Shown: positions 1-7,410, numbered from the stretch's first letter. The stretch is DNA of 13,032 nt from Deltaproteobacteria bacterium (GCA_003506795.1 DNYO01000210.1:1-13032); one strand, 5' to 3'. The notes: generated by a model from the sequence alone, not told the origin. Made by a program: numbers and translations.

Positions 1-339
1 ATCTTTAATCTGAAGACAGACGTCGAGGAGATCAGCATAGCCGGAACAGTCTTTCCCGACAAGCTCGGGAGAATTGTCCTGCTCGACAGGTTCCACCTGG
101 ACGTGATCCCCGAAGGGACATTTCTGGCTTTCAAAATTCTGGATCGTCCGGGTGTCATCGGCAAGGTTGGAACCATCCTTGGCGACCATGGCATCAACAT
201 CGCCGGTTTCAGCGTGTCTCGTGAGATAAGCGGTGAGGAAGTCGCCTTCGTTTCCGTGGACAGCCCCATCGGTCAACCGGTCCTGAAAAAGATTCGTGCC
301 ATCGACGGCATGATAGAAGCAAAAGAGATAGAGCTGTAA
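1..339 (+). CDS. serA: D-3-phosphoglycerate dehydrogenase, C-terminal part (ASB end and ACT domain)
   Basis: The window opens inside this gene, so only the last 112 residues are present. They match the end of long-type SerA, the NAD-dependent enzyme that oxidises 3-phosphoglycerate in the first step of serine biosynthesis. The first 30 or so residues (ISIAGTVFPDKLGRIVLLD) are the tail of the intervening ASB domain. The remainder is an ACT domain with the signature DRPGVIGKVG followed by GINIAGFSVSRE, the helix and strand that form the serine-binding interface in this family. The catalytic and NAD-binding domains lie upstream of the window and cannot be checked. The gene stops with TAA at 337-339 and converges on the kinase gene. 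The stop codon directly abuts a long inverted repeat. Another ACT-containing dehydrogenase is possible but much less likely. Confidence 0.9.
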   Translation: MFNLKTDVEEISIAGTVFPDKLGRIVLLDRFHLDVIPEGTFLAFKILDRPGVIGKVGTILGDHGINIAGFSVSREISGEEVAFVSVDSPIGQPVLKKIRAIDGMIEAKEIEL

Positions 340-436
340 GATGCGGGTCATTGGCAATGGGAAATGGGAAATTCTTTGAGTTTCATTCTTTCTGTTTTTC
401 CTATTACCTATTATCTATTGCCCATTACCCGCATCT
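339..436. repeat. Imperfect inverted repeat built of 7-base units, between convergent genes; likely bidirectional terminator
   Basis: The left arm begins agatgcgggt (339-348) and the right arm ends acccgcatct (427-436), which is its exact reverse complement. Pairing continues inward with mismatches for about 34 bases per arm, leaving a T-rich loop of about 30 bases. Inside the arms a 7-base period is visible. The left arm has ggcaatg, ggaaatg, ggaaatt (353-373) and the right arm has attacct, attatct, attgccc, attaccc (403-430). The element fills the gap between the serA stop and the kinase stop and supplies the last kinase codons. A terminator role is inferred from the position between two converging 3' ends. 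A dispersed palindromic element is an alternative or additional reading. Confidence 0.75.
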
Positions 437-2763
437 AATATCTCCCGTATTTTTCTACCCAGGCCTGCCATTGTAAAGGGTTTGCGTATGGCGCTGATCC
501 CCTGTTTCTGCACAGCACCGAGGCCCGAGGTTTCAAGGCTGTAGCCCGTCATGAAAAGAGCGGCGATATCGGGTTTTATTTTCTTGATTTCATGGTAGAC
601 ATCGAGACCGCCCATACCGGGCATCGCTATATCCATAAGTACCAGGTCTATTTCTCCGGAACTCTCCCTGAACAACGCAAGTGCTTCTTCTCCGTTCTTT
701 GCCGTGATAACCCGGTATCCCAGGGTCTTTAAGAATTCGGCGGTTATTTTCCTCAACGCATCTTCGTCTTCGCCCACAAGAATGGTTTCGGTGCCGCTCA
801 GGACGCCCCGTTCAACAGGTCTGTCTGCCCTTGTCTTCTCTGCGGACAGGGGCAGATACATCTTGAAGACTGCCCCCCGGCCCTCCTCGCTTTCGCATAT
901 CACAAAACCTCCGTGCTGTCTGACGATCCCCAGAACAACGCTGAGACCGAGTCCCTTCTTCCCGCCGGACATATCGGTGGTATAAAAGGGCTCGAATATC
1001 TTCTCTCTCGCATTGCTGTTGATCCCCCGCCCGGTATCGGCCACGGATATGACGGCATATGACCCGGGGGCTATCTTCCCGTCGAGCGTGGTCGTGACGT
1101 CCGTCAGTTCTTCCGTATTCACCCGAATGGTCAGTGTGCCCGGCCCCTCCATGGCATCCCTGGCATTCAGTATCAGGTTCAGAAGGGTCTGGCCTATTCT
1201 GGCAACATCCATCTTCGCCATAATGGGGGTCGCAGGCAAAGATACGATCGTGGTAATCTTCTCCCCGATGATCTTTCGCACCATCTTCTCGAAATCAGCC
1301 ACGACGGCGCCCACATCCACCGTCCGCATGTCCATCGGGTGTCTGCTCCCTGAAGCCAGAAGCTCGTCCACCATGTCCGCCGCCCTGAATACCTCGTCCT
1401 CGATGGTGGAAAGGTAAGAGCCTACCTCCTCCGTGCAGTCGGGCGACATCTTCGCCAACTGGGCATTCCCCACGATAATATTGAGGACATTGTTGATGTG
1501 GTGCGCTATATCTCCGATCAATTCCCTCACCACGTCCATTTTCTGAAATGCGTGTACCTGTTGTTCGAGCTGTCTGATGCGGGTCAGGTCCCGTATGATA
1601 CCGTGATATACGGTCAGTTTTCCCACCTCATCGTAAACCGCGTTCGCGGTTATCGATACCACAATCATTGAACCGTCCTTCCGTTTCAAGGCAAGGTCGT
1701 GCATACTTGCGCCGCCGTACCGTTCGATGGCGTCCCGGAAGTTCTTGCGGTCCTCGGGATTGAAGTACAGATCGCGGCCGATGTCCAGTTCAAACATTTC
1801 CTCCTTCGTCCTGTAACCAAACAATTCCAGACCGGCTCTATTCATATCGACAACCTTTCCATCGGGCGTCGAGATGAAGACTGCATCCCTCGTATCTTCG
1901 AAGAGTCTCCGAAACTTATGCTCGGATTTCCGCAAAGACTCCAGAGTCTTCTTCCTGTCGGTCACATCCCTGAATAAGGCGATCATATGCCACTTCTCGC
2001 CTACCTTCTCGGAAAGCAGGGAGAGTTCAATGTACGTTTCTATGCCGTCCTTTCCGGTGATGGAGAAATCAAGGACCCTGTCCGCCTCCACCGCCTCTTC
2101 GGGTATCGATGACAAAGGCATCACCTCGGCGATGGCCAACTGCAGTTTCTGTTCGTCGGAGTAGTGGGATGGTCTGAGAAACTCATGGATCTCCATGCCT
2201 CGCGTCTCTTTGTCCTCATGGCCCGTAATCCTCAATGCAGCAGGGTTCGCGTACAGGATCTTCCCGCTGTCGTCAAGAAGAAGCAGTGCTTCATGGCTTG
2301 CATGGCTGAAGAGTTTGAACCGCTCCTCGCTTTCCCTCAGTGCCGTTTGAGTCTTCTTGCGATCGCCGATATGCCGCACCAGGCCGACGAATCTTACGCC
2401 AGCATCGGGCAGGGAGTATCGAACAACAGTCACTTCCACGTCCACCGATCCCCTGTTCTTTTGCCTGTAGGTGGTCTCGTACGCACCCGCGTGGTCGCCT
2501 TCGTCGCGGGGAATGCCCGCCACAAAATCGTCCAACCTCCCCTGTATATCGATATCACGCATTGACATCCGAAGAAATTCGGCGGGAGAATACCCAAACA
2601 GCGTGCAGAAGGAAGGGCTCACGTGCAAGAACGATCCGCCGGCGTCGGTTATAAAGAAACCTTCCTTGAACAAATCGATGAGGGTGGCAAAAAGGTTGCG
2701 GCAATGTTCCCGAGAACCGAACAACCGGTCAAACTCGCTGATGGAAAAGTCTTGTTCCGTCAC
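415..2763 (-). CDS. Cytosolic PAS-PAS-PAS hybrid sensor histidine kinase with C-terminal receiver
   Basis: This 782-residue hybrid kinase has three PAS domains in a row (about residues 22-138, 145-273 and 280-398). Each ends in a short linker of the DRKK type that leads into the next. The dimerisation/phosphoacceptor helix carries GDIAHHINNVLN, with His421 as the probable phosphorylated histidine. The ATPase domain shows the N box (NLILNARDAM, Asn529 and Asn533), DTGRG (576-580), a phenylalanine box (FEPFYTTD) and GGKKGLGLS (600-608). The receiver (about 658-778) has Glu664/Asp665, acceptor Asp711 in LVLMDIAMPG, Thr739 and Lys761, so it looks competent. No membrane segment or signal peptide is seen, which implies an internal cue such as redox state or a small ligand. 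The GTG start at 2763 is chosen because GAGGAG lies six bases upstream. No output regulator is adjacent, so its target is unknown. Confidence 0.93.
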   Translation of the reverse strand: MTEQDFSISEFDRLFGSREHCRNLFATLIDLFKEGFFITDAGGSFLHVSPSFCTLFGYSPAEFLRMSMRDIDIQGRLDDFVAGIPRDEGDHAGAYETTYRQKNRGSVDVEVTVVRYSLPDAGVRFVGLVRHIGDRKKTQTALRESEERFKLFSHASHEALLLLDDSGKILYANPAALRITGHEDKETRGMEIHEFLRPSHYSDEQKLQLAIAEVMPLSSIPEEAVEADRVLDFSITGKDGIETYIELSLLSEKVGEKWHMIALFRDVTDRKKTLESLRKSEHKFRRLFEDTRDAVFISTPDGKVVDMNRAGLELFGYRTKEEMFELDIGRDLYFNPEDRKNFRDAIERYGGASMHDLALKRKDGSMIVVSITANAVYDEVGKLTVYHGIIRDLTRIRQLEQQVHAFQKMDVVRELIGDIAHHINNVLNIIVGNAQLAKMSPDCTEEVGSYLSTIEDEVFRAADMVDELLASGSRHPMDMRTVDVGAVVADFEKMVRKIIGEKITTIVSLPATPIMAKMDVARIGQTLLNLILNARDAMEGPGTLTIRVNTEELTDVTTTLDGKIAPGSYAVISVADTGRGINSNAREKIFEPFYTTDMSGGKKGLGLSVVLGIVRQHGGFVICESEEGRGAVFKMYLPLSAEKTRADRPVERGVLSGTETILVGEDEDALRKITAEFLKTLGYRVITAKNGEEALALFRESSGEIDLVLMDIAMPGMGGLDVYHEIKKIKPDIAALFMTGYSLETSGLGAVQKQGISAIRKPFTMAGLGRKIREILDAGNGQ

Positions 2764-2822
2764 CAGTTACTCCTCGTTAGCGGACGACTAATCGGCGGCA
2801 ACGGGTCCGCTATATATAAGCA

Positions 2823-2850
2823 ATTATAGCATCTGGCTTCAGTTTGTAAA
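2823..2850 (-). promoter_or_regulatory. Sigma-70-type promoter of the PAS hybrid kinase
   Basis: Read on the minus strand, TTTACA (2850-2845, five of six consensus bases) is followed after 16 bases by a perfect TATAAT (2828-2823). Transcription would begin near 2816, giving a leader of about 50 bases that carries the GAGGAG ribosome site. Spacing and match are good. Function has not been shown. Confidence 0.65.
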
Positions 2851-2905
2851 TCTCACGGAACAATAGCGGCCAACGAAGTCGGATGCCCCTGCCGCATGGC
2901 CGTGG

Positions 2906-2922
2906 AGCACTGTTCAGCACTG
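2906..2922. repeat. Direct heptamer repeat AGCACTG, 10-base period, upstream of ftsH
   Basis: AGCACTG occurs at 2906-2912 and again at 2916-2922, separated by ttc, so the copies sit one helical turn apart. They lie 33-49 bases before the possible ftsH -10 box, where an activator would bind. Seven-base copies can arise by chance, so this is only a candidate site. Confidence 0.3.
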
Positions 2923-2951
2923 AGAAACATATTTCAAACCTCATGGTTTTC

Positions 2952-2960
2952 TGATATGCT
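2952..2960 (+). promoter_or_regulatory. Candidate extended -10 promoter of ftsH; start site would fall on the ATG
   Basis: TGaTATGCT (2952-2960) fits an extended -10 element (TGn followed by TATGCT, four of six bases). A poor -35-like tttcaa lies at 2932-2937. Transcription beginning seven bases after the box would start at about 2967, exactly the A of the ftsH ATG, and so give a leaderless mRNA. The match is moderate and an upstream promoter cannot be excluded. Confidence 0.35.
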
Positions 2961-2966
2961 TTACCT

Positions 2967-4883
2967 ATGCCAAAAGAAAACTCAGGATCCAAAAAAGGCT
3001 TTAGAAAACGTAAAGATATCATCCTCGAGATCAAAGGCGGGAACAAGAACAAGGAAAAGAAGACAAGGAGTTTTACATTCCTCTATTTCATCATCGCGAT
3101 CATCGGTATCCTCGTCATCCATAGCTATCTTTCCTTCCGGTCCGAGATCAAAACCGTTCCTTACAGCGAGTTTAAAGGCCTCGTCGCCCAGGCAAAGGTC
3201 AGCGATCTCTTGATCGATAATGAAAAGATCCAGGGCACCCTGACGCAACAGGACGGCAAGAAGGTGAAATTCGTGACGAGCAGGGTCGACGACCCCGACC
3301 TCGTCAAAGACCTTCAGAAAAGTAATGTTCAGTTCTCCGGCTCTTTTGAGAACAAGCTCCTCCGAATCATCATCGAATGGATCCTTCCCTTCGCTATCAT
3401 AATCCTCATATGGAACCTTCTTATGCGCAAAATGGGCGGCGCCCCCTCGGGCGTTCTGAACTTCGGGAAAAGCCGGGGGAAGATCTACGGGGAAGACGAG
3501 ATAAAAATCACCTTCGGCGATGTGGCCGGTGTCGACGAAGCAAAAGAAGAGCTGCAGGAGATCATCGAATACCTCCGGTATCCTCAGAAGTTTCTCGACC
3601 TCGGGGGAAAGATCCCCAAGGGGATACTCCTCGTAGGACCGCCGGGCACCGGCAAGACGCTTCTCGCCAAAGCCGTCGCGGGCGAAGCGAAGGTGCCGTT
3701 TTTCAGCCTGAGCGGTTCCGATTTTGTTGAGATGTTCGTCGGCGTCGGGGCGTCCCGCGTACGGGACCTCTTTTCGCAGGCCCAGCAGAAAGCACCGTGT
3801 ATCATATTCATCGACGAACTGGATGCCCTGGGCAAAGCAAGGGGTATGAACCCTCTCTCCTCGCATGACGAACGAGAGCAGACGCTCAATCAGCTTCTTG
3901 CGGAAATGGACGGTTTTGATACCAAGACGGGCGTCATCATCGTGGGCGCTACAAACAGGCCGGAAATCCTTGACCCGGCCCTCTTGAGGCCTGGCAGGTT
4001 CGACAGGCATGTCCTCGTTGACAGGCCCGATATCAAAGGGCGCGAAGAAATTCTCAAGGTCCATATCAGGGACGTCAAGCTTGCCAAAAACATTGACCTT
4101 TCCATCCTCGCCGCCAGGACCCCGGGCTTCGTTGGCGCCGATCTTGCGAATCTCATCAATGAAGCGGCCCTTCTCGCTGCAAGAAAGGGAAAGACCTCCG
4201 TGTCCATGGCTGAGTTCGAAGAGGCCATCGATCGAGTTGTGGCGGGTCTTGAGAAGAAAAAGAGAGTCATGAGCAAGAAGGAAAAGGAGATCGTCGCCTA
4301 CCACGAAACAGGCCATGCGCTTATGGCTGAATCGCTGGAAACCACAGACCCCGTCCACAAGATATCCATAATTCCGCGGGGTATCTCAGCCCTGGGCTAC
4401 ACAATGCAGCTTCCCACCGAAGACAGGTATCTTATGACAAGAACCGAACTCCTCGACCGCATGTGCGTTCTTATGGGGGGCAGAATAGCGGAAGAGGTCA
4501 TCTTCGATGAGATCTCCACCGGCGCCCAGAACGACCTGGCTCGTGCCACCGATATTGCAAGGTCCATGGTCAAGCAATACGGTATGAGTGAGAAACTCGG
4601 CCACATGACGTTTGAACAGGAACGCAAGCCCCTTTTCCTTGATATCATGCCCGGTAGCGGAACCAAGGAGTATAGCGAGGAAACGGCCCGTGAAATAGAC
4701 AACGAAGTGAAGGCCATCATTGAACATTCCTACATCAGGGTGAAGGAAGTCCTTACCGACAAACGTGATCTTCTGGAACTGGTAGCCAAGACACTCCTCG
4801 AAAAGGAATCCATAGACGGCGAAGATCTCAGGAAAATGCTCAAAGAGCACGCAGAGGGGGATCATGGTAACGAATCTGGATAA
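2967..4883 (+). CDS. ftsH: ATP-dependent zinc metalloprotease FtsH
   Basis: FtsH is the membrane-anchored AAA+ protease that extracts and degrades damaged membrane proteins and short-lived regulators. This 638-residue copy has a basic N-terminal stretch, a membrane helix (about 36-53), a periplasmic segment, a second helix (about 133-153) and an AAA domain. The AAA domain shows Walker A GPPGTGKT (224-231), pore loop MFVG (256-259), Walker B FIDELDALG (281-289) and a second region of homology with arginines 341 and 344. The peptidase domain has HETGH (446-450) and the third zinc ligand Asp523, so all catalytic residues are present. The N-terminus is about 30 residues longer than in E. coli FtsH. 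The start is firm because an in-frame TGA lies 12 bases upstream and no other start codon precedes the first helix. No Shine-Dalgarno is visible. The 3' end overlaps the next gene by 20 bases. Confidence 0.97.
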   Translation: MPKENSGSKKGFRKRKDIILEIKGGNKNKEKKTRSFTFLYFIIAIIGILVIHSYLSFRSEIKTVPYSEFKGLVAQAKVSDLLIDNEKIQGTLTQQDGKKVKFVTSRVDDPDLVKDLQKSNVQFSGSFENKLLRIIIEWILPFAIIILIWNLLMRKMGGAPSGVLNFGKSRGKIYGEDEIKITFGDVAGVDEAKEELQEIIEYLRYPQKFLDLGGKIPKGILLVGPPGTGKTLLAKAVAGEAKVPFFSLSGSDFVEMFVGVGASRVRDLFSQAQQKAPCIIFIDELDALGKARGMNPLSSHDEREQTLNQLLAEMDGFDTKTGVIIVGATNRPEILDPALLRPGRFDRHVLVDRPDIKGREEILKVHIRDVKLAKNIDLSILAARTPGFVGADLANLINEAALLAARKGKTSVSMAEFEEAIDRVVAGLEKKKRVMSKKEKEIVAYHETGHALMAESLETTDPVHKISIIPRGISALGYTMQLPTEDRYLMTRTELLDRMCVLMGGRIAEEVIFDEISTGAQNDLARATDIARSMVKQYGMSEKLGHMTFEQERKPLFLDIMPGSGTKEYSEETAREIDNEVKAIIEHSYIRVKEVLTDKRDLLELVAKTLLEKESIDGEDLRKMLKEHAEGDHGNESG

Positions 4884-5751
4884 GAAACAGATCGATCTCA
4901 TCAAAGAATCGCTGTGCGTCTACGAGAAAGCCCTTGAATGCAAGGCCCTGCTTCGTCAGGGACAGCTTTTCTTTGCGAACATCGAAGACTTTGTCGATGA
5001 CAGGGGCAGGAGCTGTCTTTTCAGGCTCAAGGAAATGTGCCACGATCTTTTCCGTAATTCCACCGAAGCAAGCTACAAAGAGAAACTCTTCGATATTACC
5101 GTCGGCTACACTTTCCACGGTGCGATGAAACTTCGTGAAAACCTTTATCTCCTGGAGTATTACCAACCCCAGTGCGAAATGACGCTTCAGAACAATCTCA
5201 GTGAACAGGAGAGAAAGATCGTTAATGAGATAGGCACGCTGGTGCGAAAGGCCCGGGCGCGTCTGAAAGAAGAGTTCAAAGAGGTCGCCATACTTGCCGA
5301 TGAACTTGTGAGGCAGCTCAAAGACCTCATCCTTCTATACAAAGGAAACTACCTGCTGCCCCGTTTCCTGTACGAATACGATAAGACGCTTGTAAAGATT
5401 TACGGGCGTAAGGGCTTTGAAGAGATTTTGTTGACCGCCTACGAGGATGGCAGAACGCTTCTCGTCTTTAAAACGGCAAACAGTTACCTGGAGAGCGAAT
5501 ATTTCGATACGGCGCGAAAACTCTTCAAACGCGTAATCAGAACGGACAGCTCCAACAAAGCGGCGTTCTTTCTCTACCTCTACGCATCGGCGAACCATTT
5601 CTATTTCAAAAACATGTTTACAAGGGCACTGGCGTTCGCCAAAGAGGCGGAGGGTATAAAAGAGGTGGACAGCATCAGCGACAGGTACCGCCAGCCATTG
5701 ACAAAGCTCATCACCGACCTGTCGAGAGAGACAAAGAAAAAACGGAGCTAA
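4864..5751 (+). CDS. Uncharacterised soluble helical protein with C-terminal TPR-like region, coupled to ftsH
   Basis: I do not recognise this 295-residue protein. It has no signal peptide or membrane span and looks almost entirely alpha-helical. The middle (about 113-160) is charged and coiled-coil-like. Residues 200-231, beginning LVFKTANSYLESEYFDTARK, and 232-268 resemble two TPR-type helical hairpins with the usual Tyr, Ala and Phe spacing, suggesting protein-protein contacts. Six scattered cysteines do not form a clear metal motif. The start at 4864 has an excellent AGAGGGGG four bases upstream and lies inside the end of ftsH, so translation is probably coupled. By position it could be an FtsH adaptor or a housekeeping partner, but nothing in the sequence proves that. 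fmdB follows after 12 bases. Confidence 0.85.
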   Translation: MVTNLDKKQIDLIKESLCVYEKALECKALLRQGQLFFANIEDFVDDRGRSCLFRLKEMCHDLFRNSTEASYKEKLFDITVGYTFHGAMKLRENLYLLEYYQPQCEMTLQNNLSEQERKIVNEIGTLVRKARARLKEEFKEVAILADELVRQLKDLILLYKGNYLLPRFLYEYDKTLVKIYGRKGFEEILLTAYEDGRTLLVFKTANSYLESEYFDTARKLFKRVIRTDSSNKAAFFLYLYASANHFYFKNMFTRALAFAKEAEGIKEVDSISDRYRQPLTKLITDLSRETKKKRS

Positions 5752-5763
5752 CGAGGGGGGACA

Positions 5764-5982
5764 ATGCCCATCTATGAATACACCTGCCGCGCGTGCGGCC
5801 ATGAGTTCGAGGTTATAATCTTCGGAAATGATGTACCCGAATGTCCTGCATGCGGGGCCAAAGACCCGCAGAAGAACATGTCCTCCTTCGGCTTTTCGGC
5901 GGGAAACAAGTTTAAATCATCCGGCAAATCGGGTGGCTCCTGCGCCGGTTGCTCCTCGCCCAACTGTTCAAGCTGTTCGTGA
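5764..5982 (+). CDS. FmdB-family zinc-ribbon protein with cysteine-rich tail
   Basis: This 72-residue protein starts MPIYEYTCRACGHEFE, the hallmark opening of the FmdB/CxxC regulatory-type family. Cys8, Cys11, Cys27 and Cys30 form a four-cysteine zinc ribbon. A Ser/Gly-rich linker leads to a second cysteine group at 60, 63, 68 and 71. The family is named after a putative regulator in a formamidase operon, but most members have no proven function, and DNA binding should not be assumed. The strong GAGGGGGG three bases before the ATG fixes the start. It sits between the unknown gene and tilS and is probably co-transcribed with both. Confidence 0.9.
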   Translation: MPIYEYTCRACGHEFEVIIFGNDVPECPACGAKDPQKNMSSFGFSAGNKFKSSGKSGGSCAGCSSPNCSSCS

Positions 5983-6012
5983 CCGATCGCGGCCTCCAGA
6001 CCACCTTCTAAG

Positions 6013-7410
6013 ATGGACCTCACCCGGAAAATACTCAATCTCATCAAAAAGGAAGGAATGATCCATGAAACAGACCGTGTCCTTCTCGGTTTCTCGGGGG
6101 GCGTGGATTCGGCGACGCTCCTCTTCATACTGACTGAAATCCGCAGGGAGATCCCCTTCGATCTGGCCGCCGCCCATGTAAACCACCTTCTGAGGCAGGA
6201 AGAATCCGAAAGGGACGAGGACTTCACGAGACAGACGGCCAGCGACTACGGCATCCCCTATTTCCTTGAAAGGGTGGATGTCAGGGGCTATGCGAAGTCC
6301 CGGGGCCTCTCGCTGCAACACGCGGGCAGGGACATCCGGTATCGTTTCTTTAATGAAACCGCGGACCGCGAAGGGTACACAAAGATCGCGATCGCGCACA
6401 ACCTCGACGATCAAGTGGAGACTTTCCTCCTGCGCCTCGTCAAAGGAACGGGAATTCGCGGGTTGTCTTCAATACCGCCCGCACGGGGCAGGATAGTCAG
6501 ACCATTTCTTAACACCTACCGGTCCGAGATCGCTGCATGTGCACAGGCCAGATCGATCGCATACGTAAGTGACTCTTCCAATGCGAAGACTGTTTATGAA
6601 CGCAATTATATTCGCCACAGGGTCCTGCCCCTCCTCGATGAACTAAACCCGGCATTCAAAGAAAAGGTCGTCTCGCTCCTTGGAGATCTCACCGGGATAA
6701 ACAGCTTTTTTGACGAAAGGAAACGTGCCTTTCTGGCGAAGCATGTCCGGGAGCGCGGCGGCGATACATTCGTACCTGTCGGCCCCTTAAAACAACTGGA
6801 CGAAGAGACGCGGTTCAGGGCCATCAGCGATATCATCACATCCCTGTCCCCTTCTTTTGTCCCCTTGAGGGAGCATATAAGGCTGATCGAAAAGGTCCTT
6901 GAATCTCAGAAGCCGAATCTGCGACTCGATCTGGCATCACCACTTCGGATGAAGAAAACCTACGACAGACTCATATTCACCGCCAGGGCGCCGTCGTCAC
7001 CCGCTACGGACAGTTACCCTTTACAGGAAGGAAAGAACTGCATTGCCCCCCTTGGTGCCACCATTGTGGTCAGGATCCTGAGAAGACCCCCTTCCTCGTA
7101 TCCAAAAAGTGCTTTCACGGCCTATTTTGACCTCGGCAAGATCGGCGGCCTCAGCGTAAGGACGTTTCGCAATGGCGACAGGTTTCATCCCCTGGGCATG
7201 GGTCAGCCCGTCAAGATAAAGGATTTTTTCATATCCCGCAAGATCCCCCTGGAAGAGCGAAGGATTATCCCGCTTCTCGTGTCCGGCGGCACCATCATCT
7301 GGGTGGTAGGCCATCGTATTGACGATCGCTACAAGGTCGACGAGAACACGACTAAAGTCCTGAGGGTAACGGTGAAGAAATCCTGTCAACCATCTTCAAT
7401 TTATGATTGA
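6013..7410 (+). CDS. tilS: tRNA(Ile)-lysidine synthase
   Basis: TilS joins lysine to cytidine 34 of the CAU-anticodon tRNA(Ile), using ATP, so that the tRNA reads AUA and is charged with isoleucine. The 465-residue protein has the PP-loop SGGVDS (28-33), a HNLDDQVET segment (His129, Asp132, Asp133) and the RNYIRHRVLP block (197-206) in the N-terminal catalytic domain. The C-terminal TilS domain includes RNGDRFHPLGM (386-396) and KIKDFFISRKIP (401-412). This is the full multi-domain architecture rather than the short form. The ATG at 6013 gives the usual helix before the PP-loop but has no clear Shine-Dalgarno. The ATG at 6058 has AAGGA just before it and would still keep the PP-loop. The gene lies 30 bases after the fmdB-type gene, in the same cluster as ftsH. 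Linkage of tilS and ftsH is also common in other phyla. Confidence 0.95.
   Translation: MDLTRKILNLIKKEGMIHETDRVLLGFSGGVDSATLLFILTEIRREIPFDLAAAHVNHLLRQEESERDEDFTRQTASDYGIPYFLERVDVRGYAKSRGLSLQHAGRDIRYRFFNETADREGYTKIAIAHNLDDQVETFLLRLVKGTGIRGLSSIPPARGRIVRPFLNTYRSEIAACAQARSIAYVSDSSNAKTVYERNYIRHRVLPLLDELNPAFKEKVVSLLGDLTGINSFFDERKRAFLAKHVRERGGDTFVPVGPLKQLDEETRFRAISDIITSLSPSFVPLREHIRLIEKVLESQKPNLRLDLASPLRMKKTYDRLIFTARAPSSPATDSYPLQEGKNCIAPLGATIVVRILRRPPSSYPKSAFTAYFDLGKIGGLSVRTFRNGDRFHPLGMGQPVKIKDFFISRKIPLEERRIIPLLVSGGTIIWVVGHRIDDRYKVDENTTKVLRVTVKKSCQPSSIYD

Noticed and set aside
415..2763. The hybrid kinase as a PhoR-like phosphate sensor for the pst operon
   Set aside because: It has no membrane anchor, has three PAS domains and a fused receiver, and lies more than 6 kb away on the other strand beside other genes. 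Nothing ties it to phosphate.
2870..2966. Heat-shock (sigma-32) promoter for ftsH
   Set aside because: No CTTGAA box with a CCCCAT-type box at the right spacing was found in the 100 bases before the gene.
2810..3052. An 80-codon minus-strand frame across the ftsH start region
   Set aside because: It overlaps the kinase promoter and the ftsH start, has no ribosome site and shows no recognisable protein features.
2982..4358. A 458-codon open frame on the minus strand inside ftsH
   Set aside because: It is a mirror of a highly conserved ftsH reading frame. Its translation has low complexity and resembles no protein family, and all FtsH motifs are on the plus strand.
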